The position numbers and the translations under genes were made by a program. Below, one piece after another: positions 20,469 to 29,773 of a stretch of 64,000 nt of DNA (the stretch's first letter is position 1; each line of letters opens with the position of its first letter). The DNA comes from Gallionellaceae bacterium (GTDB taxonomy: Bacteria; Pseudomonadota; Gammaproteobacteria; Burkholderiales; Thiobacillaceae). A model generated the notes under the pieces. It was given only the letters and a program-made list of their open reading frames with translations, was not told where the DNA came from and made no database searches. The stretch lies in the NCBI GenBank assembly GCA_028714875.1, contig JAQTLN010000021.1:1-64000 (forward strand), written 5' to 3'.

Positions 20469-22253
20469 TCAACGCGCGGCCGGCGCGGCGGAATATTCCC
20501 GCATGCGCCCCTCGGCTTCCCGCGCTGTGTCCATCCAGTCCGATTGCTGTTTGATCACGGTGGGTTTGAGCAGGATCACCAGTTCCTGTTTCAGGCGCGA
20601 GGCATTGCTGTTCTTGAAGAAGGCGCCAAGGCCGGGGATGTCGCCGAGGCCGGGCACGCCACTGTTTGCATCACGCGACTCGCGCTTCATCAGACCACCG
20701 ATGGCGGCGATTTCGCCGTCTTTCAGGCGCACCACGCTATCGGTCTCGGAGACGCTGCTTTTCGCCAGCGGCAAGCTGAAATTCGCTCCCCCCACGGTGA
20801 TGGATTTTGTGTCGTCAACGACCTGGCTGACCGAGGGATGCACATGCAGGATGATGTTGTCCGCCTCGTCGATCTGTGGCGTTACATCCAGCGCAATGCC
20901 CGAGAAGAACGGCTGGGTGGTGATGCTGGTCGAGGTGGTCGTGCCGGCGCCACCACTGGTGGAAGGGGTGCTGGTAATTTCGGTGACGAAGAATTCGTCA
21001 GTGCCCACCTTGAGAATGGCTTTCTGGTTGTTGATGGCGGCGATGCGCGGGCTCGACAACACCTGCACGCCACCTTGGGTTTCCAGGAAATTGATCAGCG
21101 CGGCGAAGCTGCCGGTCTGGAAAGCCAGGCCGAACACGCCGGCGGATGTGGCGGTCACGCCGCTGGTGGTGGGCAGCCCGGTGGCGAGCAGTGTGCCCAG
21201 GGTGGTGGCGGGCGCCGCGCCGGGCACCGGGAACACGGTGGTATCCGCGCCTTTGGACCAGCGGTGCGCGCCATTGTTGAAATTGGTCCAGTTGATGCCG
21301 CTTTGCGCGCCCTCGTTCAGGGTCACTTCGAGGATTTTGGCCTCGATCATCACCTGTCGTTGCACCGAGACTTTGGCGGCTGTGAGGTATTCCGTGATCT
21401 GGCGCTGCTGCGCCGGCAAAGCGCGCACAGCCAGCATGCCGGTGTGCGGGCTGATCACCACGCTGCGCCCTTCCGGGCAGATCGTGGTGGAAGAAGTCGC
21501 GCCCGTTCCCGCCGCCACGGTGGGGCCGGAACTGGAACCGCCGGGAGCGCTGGAACCGCTGGAGCAGCCGATCAGCAAGCCGATGGTCATGCGCAGTTCC
21601 GACCAGAAATCAGTGGCGGTATTGGTGACGATGCGGCTGCTGTCGACCTGGCCGGCACTGGCCGATGGGCTGGAACCGCTGGAGGAGCTTTTGCCGCTGG
21701 AATCCGCTATGGAGCCGGAAATTACCCGCAGTTCCGATTTTCCCTGGCGCTGCCCGGAAGGATAGTTGATGGAGTAAAAGCGGGTCTGCGCGGTCAGCGG
21801 TTGCACAAAAATACGGCTGCCGTCGATGCGGTAGTCGTAGCCGTATAACTCGCGGATCGCGCTCATGGCCTCGGGCACGCTCACATCCTTGAGGTTGACC
21901 GTGATGCTGCCCGCCACGTCCGGATGCAGCAGCATGCTGTAGCGGGTGCCGGAAGCGATACCCAGGAAGACTTGCTGCGCCGAGGCATTGTTCACCGCGA
22001 GATCGAAACGCGGCTCCACCGGCTGCGCGGCGTTTTTCGGCAACTCCAGCTTGCTTTCCGGCGCCAGGGCGGCCACCACGGCGGCCGGCAGGGGCGCGGG
22101 TTTCGCGCTGGCCGTGGCTTTGCGCATTTCCTCCTGGATCGCCGACAGCGCCGGTTTCTCCTTGACCTGGGCGCAGCCCGAGAGAATGAGCGCGAAGGCC
22201 AGGCACAGTAGAACCCCGCCGCTTGCGCCTTGTTCCTGGTATCTGGTTTTCAT
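20469..22253 (-). CDS. mshL: MSHA-type pilus secretin MshL
   Basis: 594 aa lipoprotein signal ILSGCAQ; secretin domains; C-terminal GVPGLGDIPGLGAFFKNS. Confidence 0.93.
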   Translation of the reverse strand: MKTRYQEQGASGGVLLCLAFALILSGCAQVKEKPALSAIQEEMRKATASAKPAPLPAAVVAALAPESKLELPKNAAQPVEPRFDLAVNNASAQQVFLGIASGTRYSMLLHPDVAGSITVNLKDVSVPEAMSAIRELYGYDYRIDGSRIFVQPLTAQTRFYSINYPSGQRQGKSELRVISGSIADSSGKSSSSGSSPSASAGQVDSSRIVTNTATDFWSELRMTIGLLIGCSSGSSAPGGSSSGPTVAAGTGATSSTTICPEGRSVVISPHTGMLAVRALPAQQRQITEYLTAAKVSVQRQVMIEAKILEVTLNEGAQSGINWTNFNNGAHRWSKGADTTVFPVPGAAPATTLGTLLATGLPTTSGVTATSAGVFGLAFQTGSFAALINFLETQGGVQVLSSPRIAAINNQKAILKVGTDEFFVTEITSTPSTSGGAGTTTSTSITTQPFFSGIALDVTPQIDEADNIILHVHPSVSQVVDDTKSITVGGANFSLPLAKSSVSETDSVVRLKDGEIAAIGGLMKRESRDANSGVPGLGDIPGLGAFFKNSNASRLKQELVILLKPTVIKQQSDWMDTAREAEGRMREYSAAPAAR

Positions 22254-22621
22254 CGTTTCTCCACCTTTTTCTTGCCATGGCCGGCGGGGGTCTTGCTCAC
22301 GTCCGGCAATAGTTTGAGTTGTCGCATGCCGGTCGGCGTCTTCAACCAGACGCCGGATTCATCGATCTTGCGGATACGTCCGGCTTCCAGTTTGTCGCCA
22401 ACCCGCACCACCTGGCCGTCGAGGATGGCATAGGGCTTGGCGCCCATGAGAAACACGCTGTTGACCAGCAGGGGCGCTTCTCGCGGAGCTTCCGCCGCGC
22501 GGGGTTGCTCACTGAATCCCTTGGGTGGGCGAGTGGGGTCGCCCATGTCGGCGGCGCCGGCGGGAAGCGCGCAGGCCAGCAGAAGCAGTGCTAGTACCGG
22601 ATATTGATTGGCTCTTTTCAC
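22250..22621 (-). CDS. mshK: MSHA biogenesis protein MshK
   Basis: GTG start at 22621 gives signal peptide VKRANQYPVLALLLLACALPAGA then ADMGDPTRPP; a longer in-frame ORF starts at 22825 through a repeat. Confidence 0.75.
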   Translation of the reverse strand: MKRANQYPVLALLLLACALPAGAADMGDPTRPPKGFSEQPRAAEAPREAPLLVNSVFLMGAKPYAILDGQVVRVGDKLEAGRIRKIDESGVWLKTPTGMRQLKLLPDVSKTPAGHGKKKVEKR

Positions 22622-22654
22622 ATCGCCTGGAGAGAGGAGTGAAGGGGCCGGCGC

Positions 22655-22765
22655 GAGTGGCTTCCCCCTTTGGGAAAGGGGGATTGAGGGGGATTTTGCC
22701 CTCGCCGCATGGCCAACGTCCAAAGAAATCCCCCCTAACCCCCCTTTGAGAAAGGGGGGAATCTC
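22655..22765. repeat. MITE-like paired palindrome (CCCCCTTTGGGAAAGGGGG) between mshJ and mshK
   Basis: TTCCCCCTTTGGGAAAGGGGGATTGAGGGGGATTTT...AAATCCCCCCTAACCCCCCTTTGAGAAAGGGGGGAA. Confidence 0.8.
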
Positions 22766-22809
22766 CACCCCAAGTGCTTCACCCGCCAACGCAAAAAGAA
22801 GCTTCTGAT

Positions 22810-23463
22810 TCATACCGTCAGCCATGTCATCTCCGTGCTCAGGGTATAGAGGGTCAGCGTGAGTTCGATCTCGGGGTGATGGCTGGCGTCCAGTTCGGCG
22901 CGCGACCAGTAGAAGCCCACCGGCAGTTTTTCCAGGCCTTCCATGTAGCGAACCAGGTTTTCATAGCCGCCGGCGAGGGTGATGCGCACACCCTGGCGGA
23001 ACAGGGCGGCCTCCTCCGGCTTGGCTTCGGCGGGTAAACCCAGCGGCTCGGGGGCCAGGGTTTTCAGGTTGACCAGGCGCAGGCCGGGCTGGTTGCGCAG
23101 CAGGCCTTGCAGTACCCGCGCCATATCTTTGGCGGCGACCAGGCGGCTTTGCGTGAATTCGGCTTCGCGCATGCGCGTCTCCAGTGCCTTGCGAGCGCCT
23201 TCCAGGCGCTCCCGCGCGGCGCGCGCGGGGTCGATCTGGTTGGCTCGCCGCGTAATGCTGTCCTGGGCACTGGCGATCTGGGCGACCGCGGCACGCAGCT
23301 TTTCCTGTTCGGCGTGGCGCGATTTGTCCAGCGCGCCCAGCAGCAGGCCGTCCACCACCGCCCAGATGCCGGCCAATAGCAGCAGGAACAGAATCACCCG
23401 CTCACGCGGGCTGAGGGCGTCGATCTTTTCCAGGTACCCGGCAAGCTCTTTTGTGGCTTTCAT
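22810..23463 (-). CDS. mshJ: MSHA biogenesis protein MshJ (PilO-like)
   Basis: 217 aa, one N-terminal TM plus coiled coil; operon position. Confidence 0.82.
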   Translation of the reverse strand: MKATKELAGYLEKIDALSPRERVILFLLLLAGIWAVVDGLLLGALDKSRHAEQEKLRAAVAQIASAQDSITRRANQIDPARAARERLEGARKALETRMREAEFTQSRLVAAKDMARVLQGLLRNQPGLRLVNLKTLAPEPLGLPAEAKPEEAALFRQGVRITLAGGYENLVRYMEGLEKLPVGFYWSRAELDASHHPEIELTLTLYTLSTEMTWLTV

Positions 23464-24227
23464 GGCATTTTCCCCGCGGCGGCGGCCCGCATGGCCTGGT
23501 TCACATCCAGCTTGCCGGCGGCCGCTCGCGCGGCCAAGGCAGCCAGGGCGGCCGGATCAGGGCGCTGAGCAAGTGGCGCGCCGCTGATCGCCGCCGCCGT
23601 GCCGGGCCGCGCCGGATTCAGTTGGGCGCTCAGGGCGAATTCCAGGAAGCGGGGGACGGCCGCTGTGGTTTCCGCATCCTTCGATTTGTCTTCCGGTGGT
23701 TCCAGGGTGAGGCCGGCGAAAGAGAGTCCGACGAACAGCGGTTCGCGGCGCAGGCTGGCGATCAGGCGGGCGCTGTCTTCGCCGGTGAGCGCGCGACCAC
23801 GCAGGTTCAGTTCATGGCCACTCGCGGCGATTTCCACCCGAGTCAGCCAGGCACCGGGCACGCGGGCACGGGCGAGGGCGCTGAATTGCGCGGAATAGCC
23901 GGTGGTCGAACCCAGGGCGCCGCTGGCCAGGGCTTCCTGGGCCAGTTGCAGGTTACGCAGCCGGGCTTCCACGCTTTCCGTTTCGGCCAGTACTTTCGGG
24001 TCCGCCCGCCTGACCACGTTGCCGGCGTTGACCTGGGTTTCCAGATGGCTCGCGCGTTGCGTCAACTGGCCCACTTCCTGGCGTAGTTGCGCGAGGCGCA
24101 AGGCATCCCAGGCATACACCGCCAACAGGCCGCACAAAAAAACCACGCCGCCCGCCAGCAGCTTGCGCGCCGGCAATGGCGTCTTCGGCGGGTGAAAGGC
24201 GGCTTGGTAGAGGTTGATGTGTTTCAT
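23460..24227 (-). CDS. MSHA biogenesis PilN-like protein (second MshI-type)
   Basis: MKHINLYQAAFHPPKTPLPARKLLAGGVVFLCGLLAVYAWDAL; ATG at 24227. Confidence 0.82.
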   Translation of the reverse strand: MKHINLYQAAFHPPKTPLPARKLLAGGVVFLCGLLAVYAWDALRLAQLRQEVGQLTQRASHLETQVNAGNVVRRADPKVLAETESVEARLRNLQLAQEALASGALGSTTGYSAQFSALARARVPGAWLTRVEIAASGHELNLRGRALTGEDSARLIASLRREPLFVGLSFAGLTLEPPEDKSKDAETTAAVPRFLEFALSAQLNPARPGTAAAISGAPLAQRPDPAALAALAARAAAGKLDVNQAMRAAAAGKMP

Positions 24228-24476
24228 CTCGCCTCCCGCGGGGCCGTCCCAAGGGAGGCGAGCAGCCCCCTCGGGGGGCAGCGAACGAAGTGAGCGTGGG
24301 GGCGGTTCATCTCGCCTCCCGCGGGGCCGTCCCAAGGGAGGCGAGCAGCCCCCTCGGGGGGCAGCGAACGAAGTGAGCGTGGGGGCGGTTCATCTCGCCT
24401 CCCGCGGGGCCGTCCCAAGGGAGGCGAGCAGCCCCCTCGGGGGGCAGCGAACGAAGTGAGCGTGGGGGCTGTTCAT
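24228..24476. repeat. Three tandem copies of an 83-bp unit at the mshI/mshI2 junction
   Basis: CTCGCCTCCCGCGGGGCCGTCCCAAGGGAGGCGAGCAGCCCCCTCGGGGGGCAGCGAACGAAGTGAGCGTGGGGGCGGTTCAT starts at 24228, 24311 and 24394; third copy differs slightly near its end. Confidence 0.95.
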
Positions 24477-25372
24477 CTCTCCTCCCGCAGGGCCGCGCCG
24501 AGCAGATGGAATACGCGGTTCTGCATGCGTTCGTCGAGCAGGCGTTCCTGCCCGGACAGATCGAACAGGCGGCCGAGATCGAGCACTTCCGCGCCGACCG
24601 GCAGGTATTCGGCCAGCTTGCGCGCCAGCGGGGCCGAATCCGGCATCGGCGCCAGATACAGCTTGGCGAGCGGCAGCCAGGAGAACTGGCGCTCGAAATA
24701 GTCCACGGAACGCTGCGCTTCCATCGCTACCCGATCGAACAGGAAATCACCGCCGGCGCCGCGTCCCTCGATGCGGCGCGAGAGCACGAGATCCTCGCCG
24801 AAGGTGAAAGTGAGCAGGCCGCTCTCACCATCGAAATGCAGGATGGCGACGGCGTAATCCTCCGGCGCCAGACGCACGCCCAGATTGCGCTGCGCGGCTT
24901 CGCGGATGTCGATGGCGGCCAGCGGCAGGTCGGCCTGCTGGTAGGGCCGCGCCAGTTCGCGTACCGCCGGCGCCTGAGCGGCGACCACGTAGAGCGAAGA
25001 TGGCTGGCCGGCGCGTCCGGGTACCGGCAGGTGATCCAGCACGGCGTCGTCGATATGAAAATTGATCAGGTCTTTCACCTTCCAGCGCAGCGCGCTGGGG
25101 AGTTCCTCGTCGGGTACGTTGGGCGCCTCGATCAGCACGGTCTGATAGGCCTCCTGATCGAGCAGGGTGGTGAGTGGAGCATGCTGGATGCCCGCCTCGC
25201 GCGCCAGGCGGTCGAGCAGATCCGGCGTCAGGGCCGGGTTATCGGCCACCGCGAAAGACGCGACCCGGGGATGGCCGGGATCGCCCTCCAGGCGCAGCGC
25301 GGCCGCGCCACCCTGGCAGGGCGAGAGCACGGCGTGGCTGGTGGCGCGGGCGGGACGTTTGAAAGAAAACAT
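24473..25372 (-). CDS. mshI: MSHA biogenesis protein MshI (PilM-like)
   Basis: 299 aa MFSFKRPARATSHAVLSPCQGGAAALRLEG; operon position. Confidence 0.85.
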   Translation of the reverse strand: MFSFKRPARATSHAVLSPCQGGAAALRLEGDPGHPRVASFAVADNPALTPDLLDRLAREAGIQHAPLTTLLDQEAYQTVLIEAPNVPDEELPSALRWKVKDLINFHIDDAVLDHLPVPGRAGQPSSLYVVAAQAPAVRELARPYQQADLPLAAIDIREAAQRNLGVRLAPEDYAVAILHFDGESGLLTFTFGEDLVLSRRIEGRGAGGDFLFDRVAMEAQRSVDYFERQFSWLPLAKLYLAPMPDSAPLARKLAEYLPVGAEVLDLGRLFDLSGQERLLDERMQNRVFHLLGAALREER

Positions 25373-25383
25373 GGGCTAATCAG

Positions 25384-25416
25384 AATTTCGGATTTCGGAT
25401 TTCGGATATCGGATTT
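25384..25416. repeat. Heptameric tandem repeat (TTTCGGA)n between mshQ and mshI
   Basis: AATTTCGGATTTCGGATTTCGGATATCGGATTTT. Confidence 0.8.
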
Positions 25417-25457
25417 TCATCGCGCCATCCTCCTGGTTTGCACACTCGCTGCTCATT

Positions 25458-28400
25458 TCAATAAATCTCCCGCCGAATGATGACCTTGTCACTGCCGCGG
25501 CGTTTGCCGAAGGTGGCGCGGGCGCGCGGATCGTCGTCCAACCAATTGCCATCGCCACCCTGGTCCACGCCATCCCAGTTGAACTTCAACCAGGCCGGCG
25601 CGGCGACGCTCAAATCCATGAAACCGAAATTGCCCGCGCCAGGGGCGGAAAAACGCAAATTGCCGTTGCCGGCGACCAGAGTGGCGTTGAAGCTGGCCGT
25701 GGTTTCCCCCTGGCTAAGCTGGTTATCGGCAGTTTGTGGAAAAAATGTAATGGCTGGCGTGGAAATTGTCGTGCAGTTGTCCGCGCTGTTGCTCACATAG
25801 CCTTGTCCGTTCCAGTACTGCGCGGTGAGCGGCAGCGGCAGGGGCAGCAGTTCGGAACCCACGGCGTTGGCGAGGCGCAGGCGGCCGAAACGATGTGGGG
25901 CGGCGGCATTGCTCACCGCGCCGGCCGTCATGGTGACGCCATCGCTGTCGCTGGCCTGGGCGGTAACCGTCAGATCAGCGGGAGACGGGGGGGCGCCGCT
26001 TTGTGGGCGGCTGGCGCTGTGGCTGGCGCTCATGCTCGCGACGCCGCTGTTCCAGGAGCCGCTTGGCGCCGTGCCGCCGGCGGCCAGGGTGGCGCCCGAG
26101 GCGGCGAAGGCGAAATCGCTCCAGTTGGCCAGGCCCAGCCTGGCATAGCCGCCCGCGTAGTTTTGCGTGGTGGCATTGGCGCTGTTTTGCGCGAACAGGG
26201 TGAAATCCGTCGTGAAGTCCTGCCCGTAATAGGTAAAGCTGCCGCAGCCCTGAGTCAGCGCCCCGGGCGAGATGGAAAAATGATCGGGGATGAAACGTCC
26301 GAAGTAGTTGCTGGCGGCGCTGTTGCCGAAGTAACAGCCGAACCTTCCGCCCACCAGGCTATTGGAATAGTCGGCCGTGCAGTCGCCGTTGGCCGCGTCC
26401 ACCGTGGTGAAGGCGGTGTCGATCACGCCGTTCGCGGCGAAGCGGAAATAGCCCGCTTCGTCATAGGCAAAGCTGCCCGTGGCGACGCCGCTGGCCGCGT
26501 TGGCGGCGGCGAACGCGCCACTCAGACCGCCGGCGCGCGCGGCGCCCGTGTGCGCCTGGAGCTTGCTCACATCCAGGCTGGGCGTGCCGTTGTAGCCGGC
26601 CTGGGCGGTGGCGCTCAGGATGAAACTGGTTCCGGCCTTCACCGTGGGGGTCGCGGCGGGGTTGCCGCCTGTCGCGTCGGCATTCGCGCTCGCCGTGATC
26701 GTCAAGCCGCTGGGGCGTACCGCGAAATTGTCGGTGGAGCAGCCGGTGACGCCGCCGTCGGAGACCCGGCAACGCAGGTTGGGGTAGGCATTGGCGACGC
26801 CCGCCGCGCTGGCGGTCATGCGCCCCGCGTTGCCGCTGGTGAAGGTCTGTGCCGGCCAGTTGACCAGGCTGGCGCGACTGGCGCAGGCGGTGGCGCCGGC
26901 GCCGTCGACCAGTTGCACGGTGACGGTTTTGTTGGCGTCTCTCGCATAGCTGGTTTCCACAGTGCCGTCCGCCTTCAACGCGACGATATCGAAGTTGAAG
27001 CCGACGCCGGCCAGCTTGGTGTAAAGATGCCCGCCGCCGGCATTGGCGCCGACTTCCACGCAGTTGAAATTGGCCGGCGCGGTGGACGCCGGCGTGGTGC
27101 CGCCGCCACAGACTCCCGAGCCCAGCAGCGCGGTGGTGACCGCGCTGGTGTAGGTCATTCTTGCTTCCTTGTCGATGTCGATGGCGCCGCCGGTGATGAA
27201 GGCGCCGGTCATCACCAGTTCCTTGCCCACCGTGATGTCCGAGGCGGCGCTGTTGGCGACGACGATGCCGTCGAAACGCAGTTCCTTTGCCGCTGTCCAG
27301 TCCGCCGAGTCGTACAGGTAAAACTGCGCCCAGGGATTGTGGGCGCCGGAGCCGTCCAGCATGGACACCTGTTTCTCGGCGGAGAACGCGACGCCGATGC
27401 GGAACCGGGTCGCCGAGGTAAACGACAGGTTGCTTTCTTTGTCGACCGCCATGGTCTTGGCGTAAAAGGTGCCCCCCGTGAAGGTCACATTGCCGTCCAC
27501 GCTCAAGGTGCCGATGTTGTAGGTGCCGCCGGGCGCGGTGCCGGTGGTCAGGGTGACCGAGTTGTAGGTGGCGCCGGGCACCAGGCCGCTGGCGGAACCG
27601 CTGTAGTTGGCGCCGCCGCTGTAGCTGGGGAAGCTGGCGGGAACGTGGGCGCCCAACGTCTGGGCCGCGTTGATCAGATTGCCGTTGGCGGGGTCGAGGG
27701 CATTGCCGGAGCCGGAGATGCTGTTTCCGTTGATGCTTGATTCCTTGTCCAGCGTCAGCGACACACCCCCGTGCACGGGATAGGCGCAGGTGGTGCCGCC
27801 GCAAGGCTGTGCCCGCCGGTAGAGCGTGTCCACCTCGGCCGCGCCGAGTTCACCTTGATGGATGCTCAGGCTGTCGAGTGAGCCGCCGTACTTGTAGCCA
27901 TTCGACCAGTTGCCGCCGGCGCCGATGAACGCGCCGGTACTGATGAGGCGCGCGGCATGGCTGCCGTCGGACTGCAAGATGCGCGCCTGTCCATCCAGAT
28001 AGATCTTGTTGCCCCCGACGCCGCCGCTGGTGAACACCGCCGCCACATGGTGCCAGCCGTTGGCCAGGGTGGCGCTGGAAAAACCATAGACATCGCCTTG
28101 CCCGGTATTGAAACCGAACCAGCCGTTGCTCTTGAACGCCAGGTCGTAATACTGGCCCGCCCAGCGAAACGGCATGGCCCAGCCATCGGAGGGATAGCGG
28201 CCGTCCCAGTACATCCAGAACGATACTGTCGCCTTGGCCCCGGCGCGGGTGTCCAGCGGCAGCGCGTTGGTCTCGAAGTAGCCGTCGCGGCTGAAGCTGC
28301 CCGCCTTGCAGGTATCCGGCTTGAGGCCGCCGGCGGGCGCGCTTACCTGAGTCACCGCGCCGCCGCTGAGCACCGCGTCGAGCCCGTTGCCGGAGCTGTC

Positions 28401-29207
28401 CGCGAGGGGGGTGGAACCGCTCCAGCCGTCGTCGAAGCGGTATTCCGCCGCCAGCGTGGCTGCGGGCGCGGGCGGGTGCGCCGGACAGGCATGGGTCGCC
28501 GCGTATACGGCGTCGACCTCGGTCTGGCTGAGCGCGCCGTTGTAGATCTTCACGTCGTCGATGCGCCCGGAAAAGCGGTAGTTGCTATCCGCGCCCCAGC
28601 CGCTGACCTGGAGCGTGCTTCTGACGTAGCCGTTCGGATTGTTCGGGCTGGACAGCCGCTGTGTCAGGGTTTGTCTGGCGCCGTCAACATACAACTCGTT
28701 GGAGGTGACCGCGCCATTGGTGAAGACCGCCACGACATGGTGCCAGCCGTTGGCGAGCGCGGCGGAGGAAATGCCGAAAACGTCGCTGTTGCCGGTGTTG
28801 AAGCCGAATACCCCGCTGACCAGCCAGAGGTCGTGCACATTCCAGCCGATCGGCATGACGTTGTTGCCGCCGTCCCAATACATCCAGAACGCCACGCTGG
28901 TTTTGGCGCCCGGGCTGGTATCGACCGGCAGGCCGGGCAGGGTGAGGGCGGGGCCGCCGCTGGAAGCACCACCGAATACGCCGTAGTCGCAGGTGCCGGG
29001 GCTGCCGCCGCGCGCCGGCGCGCCGAAGTCCAAACCGGGTAGCGGAGTGCCGATGGCGGTGCCGTGGTGGTTGTTGCCGGAGCTGTCCTTCACCTCGCCG
29101 CTCACGCCGGCCCAGGTGTCCTCCTCCAGCCGCCATTCGCCCAACAGGGTGGCGGCCTGGGCGGGCAAGGCCAGGCACAGCAGGAAGCAGAACAGCCAGC
29201 GCCTCAT
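25458..29207 (-). CDS. mshQ: MshQ-like large secreted protein with two LamG-like domains
   Basis: 1249 aa with signal peptide; two paralogous blocks (VAFWMYWDG...GFNTGNSDVFGISSAALANGWHHVVAVFT and VSFWMYWDG...GFNTGQGDVYGFSSATLANGWHHVAAVFT); MshQ-like C-terminal half. Confidence 0.83.
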   Translation of the reverse strand: MRRWLFCFLLCLALPAQAATLLGEWRLEEDTWAGVSGEVKDSSGNNHHGTAIGTPLPGLDFGAPARGGSPGTCDYGVFGGASSGGPALTLPGLPVDTSPGAKTSVAFWMYWDGGNNVMPIGWNVHDLWLVSGVFGFNTGNSDVFGISSAALANGWHHVVAVFTNGAVTSNELYVDGARQTLTQRLSSPNNPNGYVRSTLQVSGWGADSNYRFSGRIDDVKIYNGALSQTEVDAVYAATHACPAHPPAPAATLAAEYRFDDGWSGSTPLADSSGNGLDAVLSGGAVTQVSAPAGGLKPDTCKAGSFSRDGYFETNALPLDTRAGAKATVSFWMYWDGRYPSDGWAMPFRWAGQYYDLAFKSNGWFGFNTGQGDVYGFSSATLANGWHHVAAVFTSGGVGGNKIYLDGQARILQSDGSHAARLISTGAFIGAGGNWSNGYKYGGSLDSLSIHQGELGAAEVDTLYRRAQPCGGTTCAYPVHGGVSLTLDKESSINGNSISGSGNALDPANGNLINAAQTLGAHVPASFPSYSGGANYSGSASGLVPGATYNSVTLTTGTAPGGTYNIGTLSVDGNVTFTGGTFYAKTMAVDKESNLSFTSATRFRIGVAFSAEKQVSMLDGSGAHNPWAQFYLYDSADWTAAKELRFDGIVVANSAASDITVGKELVMTGAFITGGAIDIDKEARMTYTSAVTTALLGSGVCGGGTTPASTAPANFNCVEVGANAGGGHLYTKLAGVGFNFDIVALKADGTVETSYARDANKTVTVQLVDGAGATACASRASLVNWPAQTFTSGNAGRMTASAAGVANAYPNLRCRVSDGGVTGCSTDNFAVRPSGLTITASANADATGGNPAATPTVKAGTSFILSATAQAGYNGTPSLDVSKLQAHTGAARAGGLSGAFAAANAASGVATGSFAYDEAGYFRFAANGVIDTAFTTVDAANGDCTADYSNSLVGGRFGCYFGNSAASNYFGRFIPDHFSISPGALTQGCGSFTYYGQDFTTDFTLFAQNSANATTQNYAGGYARLGLANWSDFAFAASGATLAAGGTAPSGSWNSGVASMSASHSASRPQSGAPPSPADLTVTAQASDSDGVTMTAGAVSNAAAPHRFGRLRLANAVGSELLPLPLPLTAQYWNGQGYVSNSADNCTTISTPAITFFPQTADNQLSQGETTASFNATLVAGNGNLRFSAPGAGNFGFMDLSVAAPAWLKFNWDGVDQGGDGNWLDDDPRARATFGKRRGSDKVIIRREIY

Positions 29208-29773
29208 CGTTCCACCGTCGCGGTCATGTGCCGCTCCGCGTATTCGCCCAGCGTGGGCGCGGCGTTGGGACAGGCGCCGCCGCTTGGCTGGTTGCAGGCC
29301 ACGCTGGTGATGCGATACAGCGTCACGCTCTGGCCGCCTTCATCCGCGCTATATGACGCGCACGCCACGCTGGCGGTGAAGCGGCCAAGCTGGCCGCTGA
29401 AGGTCAGCGTTTGCGCCGCGCAACCGCCATTCACCCGCGCCGCGTAGATGCCCGCCTCCACGCCCGCTTGCGCCGCCTGGTAGGCGCGCGTGCCTTCCAG
29501 TTCCAGTGCCTCCTGTGCCAGCGTCGCCGTGGTCAGCCGCATCAACCAGCCCACCAGTCCGCCCATCACCACCAGCAGGAAGATGGCGGCGGGGAGGGCG
29601 AAGCCGTTGCCGCCCCCCCTTCTCAAAGGGGGGCGTGGGGGGATTTCCGTGGGTGGCGGCGGTGCGTGCGTCGTTAAATCCCCCTCACTCCCCCTTTGGA
29701 AAAGGGGGAAGGCGCCCAGTCCAGCGTCCTCGTCGATATCGACGCAACCCAACGCTTTACGCTCAAGCATCAT
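29204..29773 (-). CDS. mshP: MSHA biogenesis protein MshP
   Basis: GNGFALPAAIFLLVVMGGLVGWLMRL hydrophobic N-terminus after a 50-residue repeat-derived extension; ATG overlaps the mshO stop. Confidence 0.8.
   Translation of the reverse strand: MMLERKALGCVDIDEDAGLGAFPLFQRGSEGDLTTHAPPPPTEIPPRPPLRRGGGNGFALPAAIFLLVVMGGLVGWLMRLTTATLAQEALELEGTRAYQAAQAGVEAGIYAARVNGGCAAQTLTFSGQLGRFTASVACASYSADEGGQSVTLYRITSVACNQPSGGACPNAAPTLGEYAERHMTATVER
29619..29712. repeat. MITE-like paired palindrome inside the mshP 5' coding region
   Basis: CCCCCTTCTCAAAGGGGGGCGTGGGGGGATTT...AAATCCCCCTCACTCCCCCTTTGGAAAAGGGGG. Confidence 0.8.
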
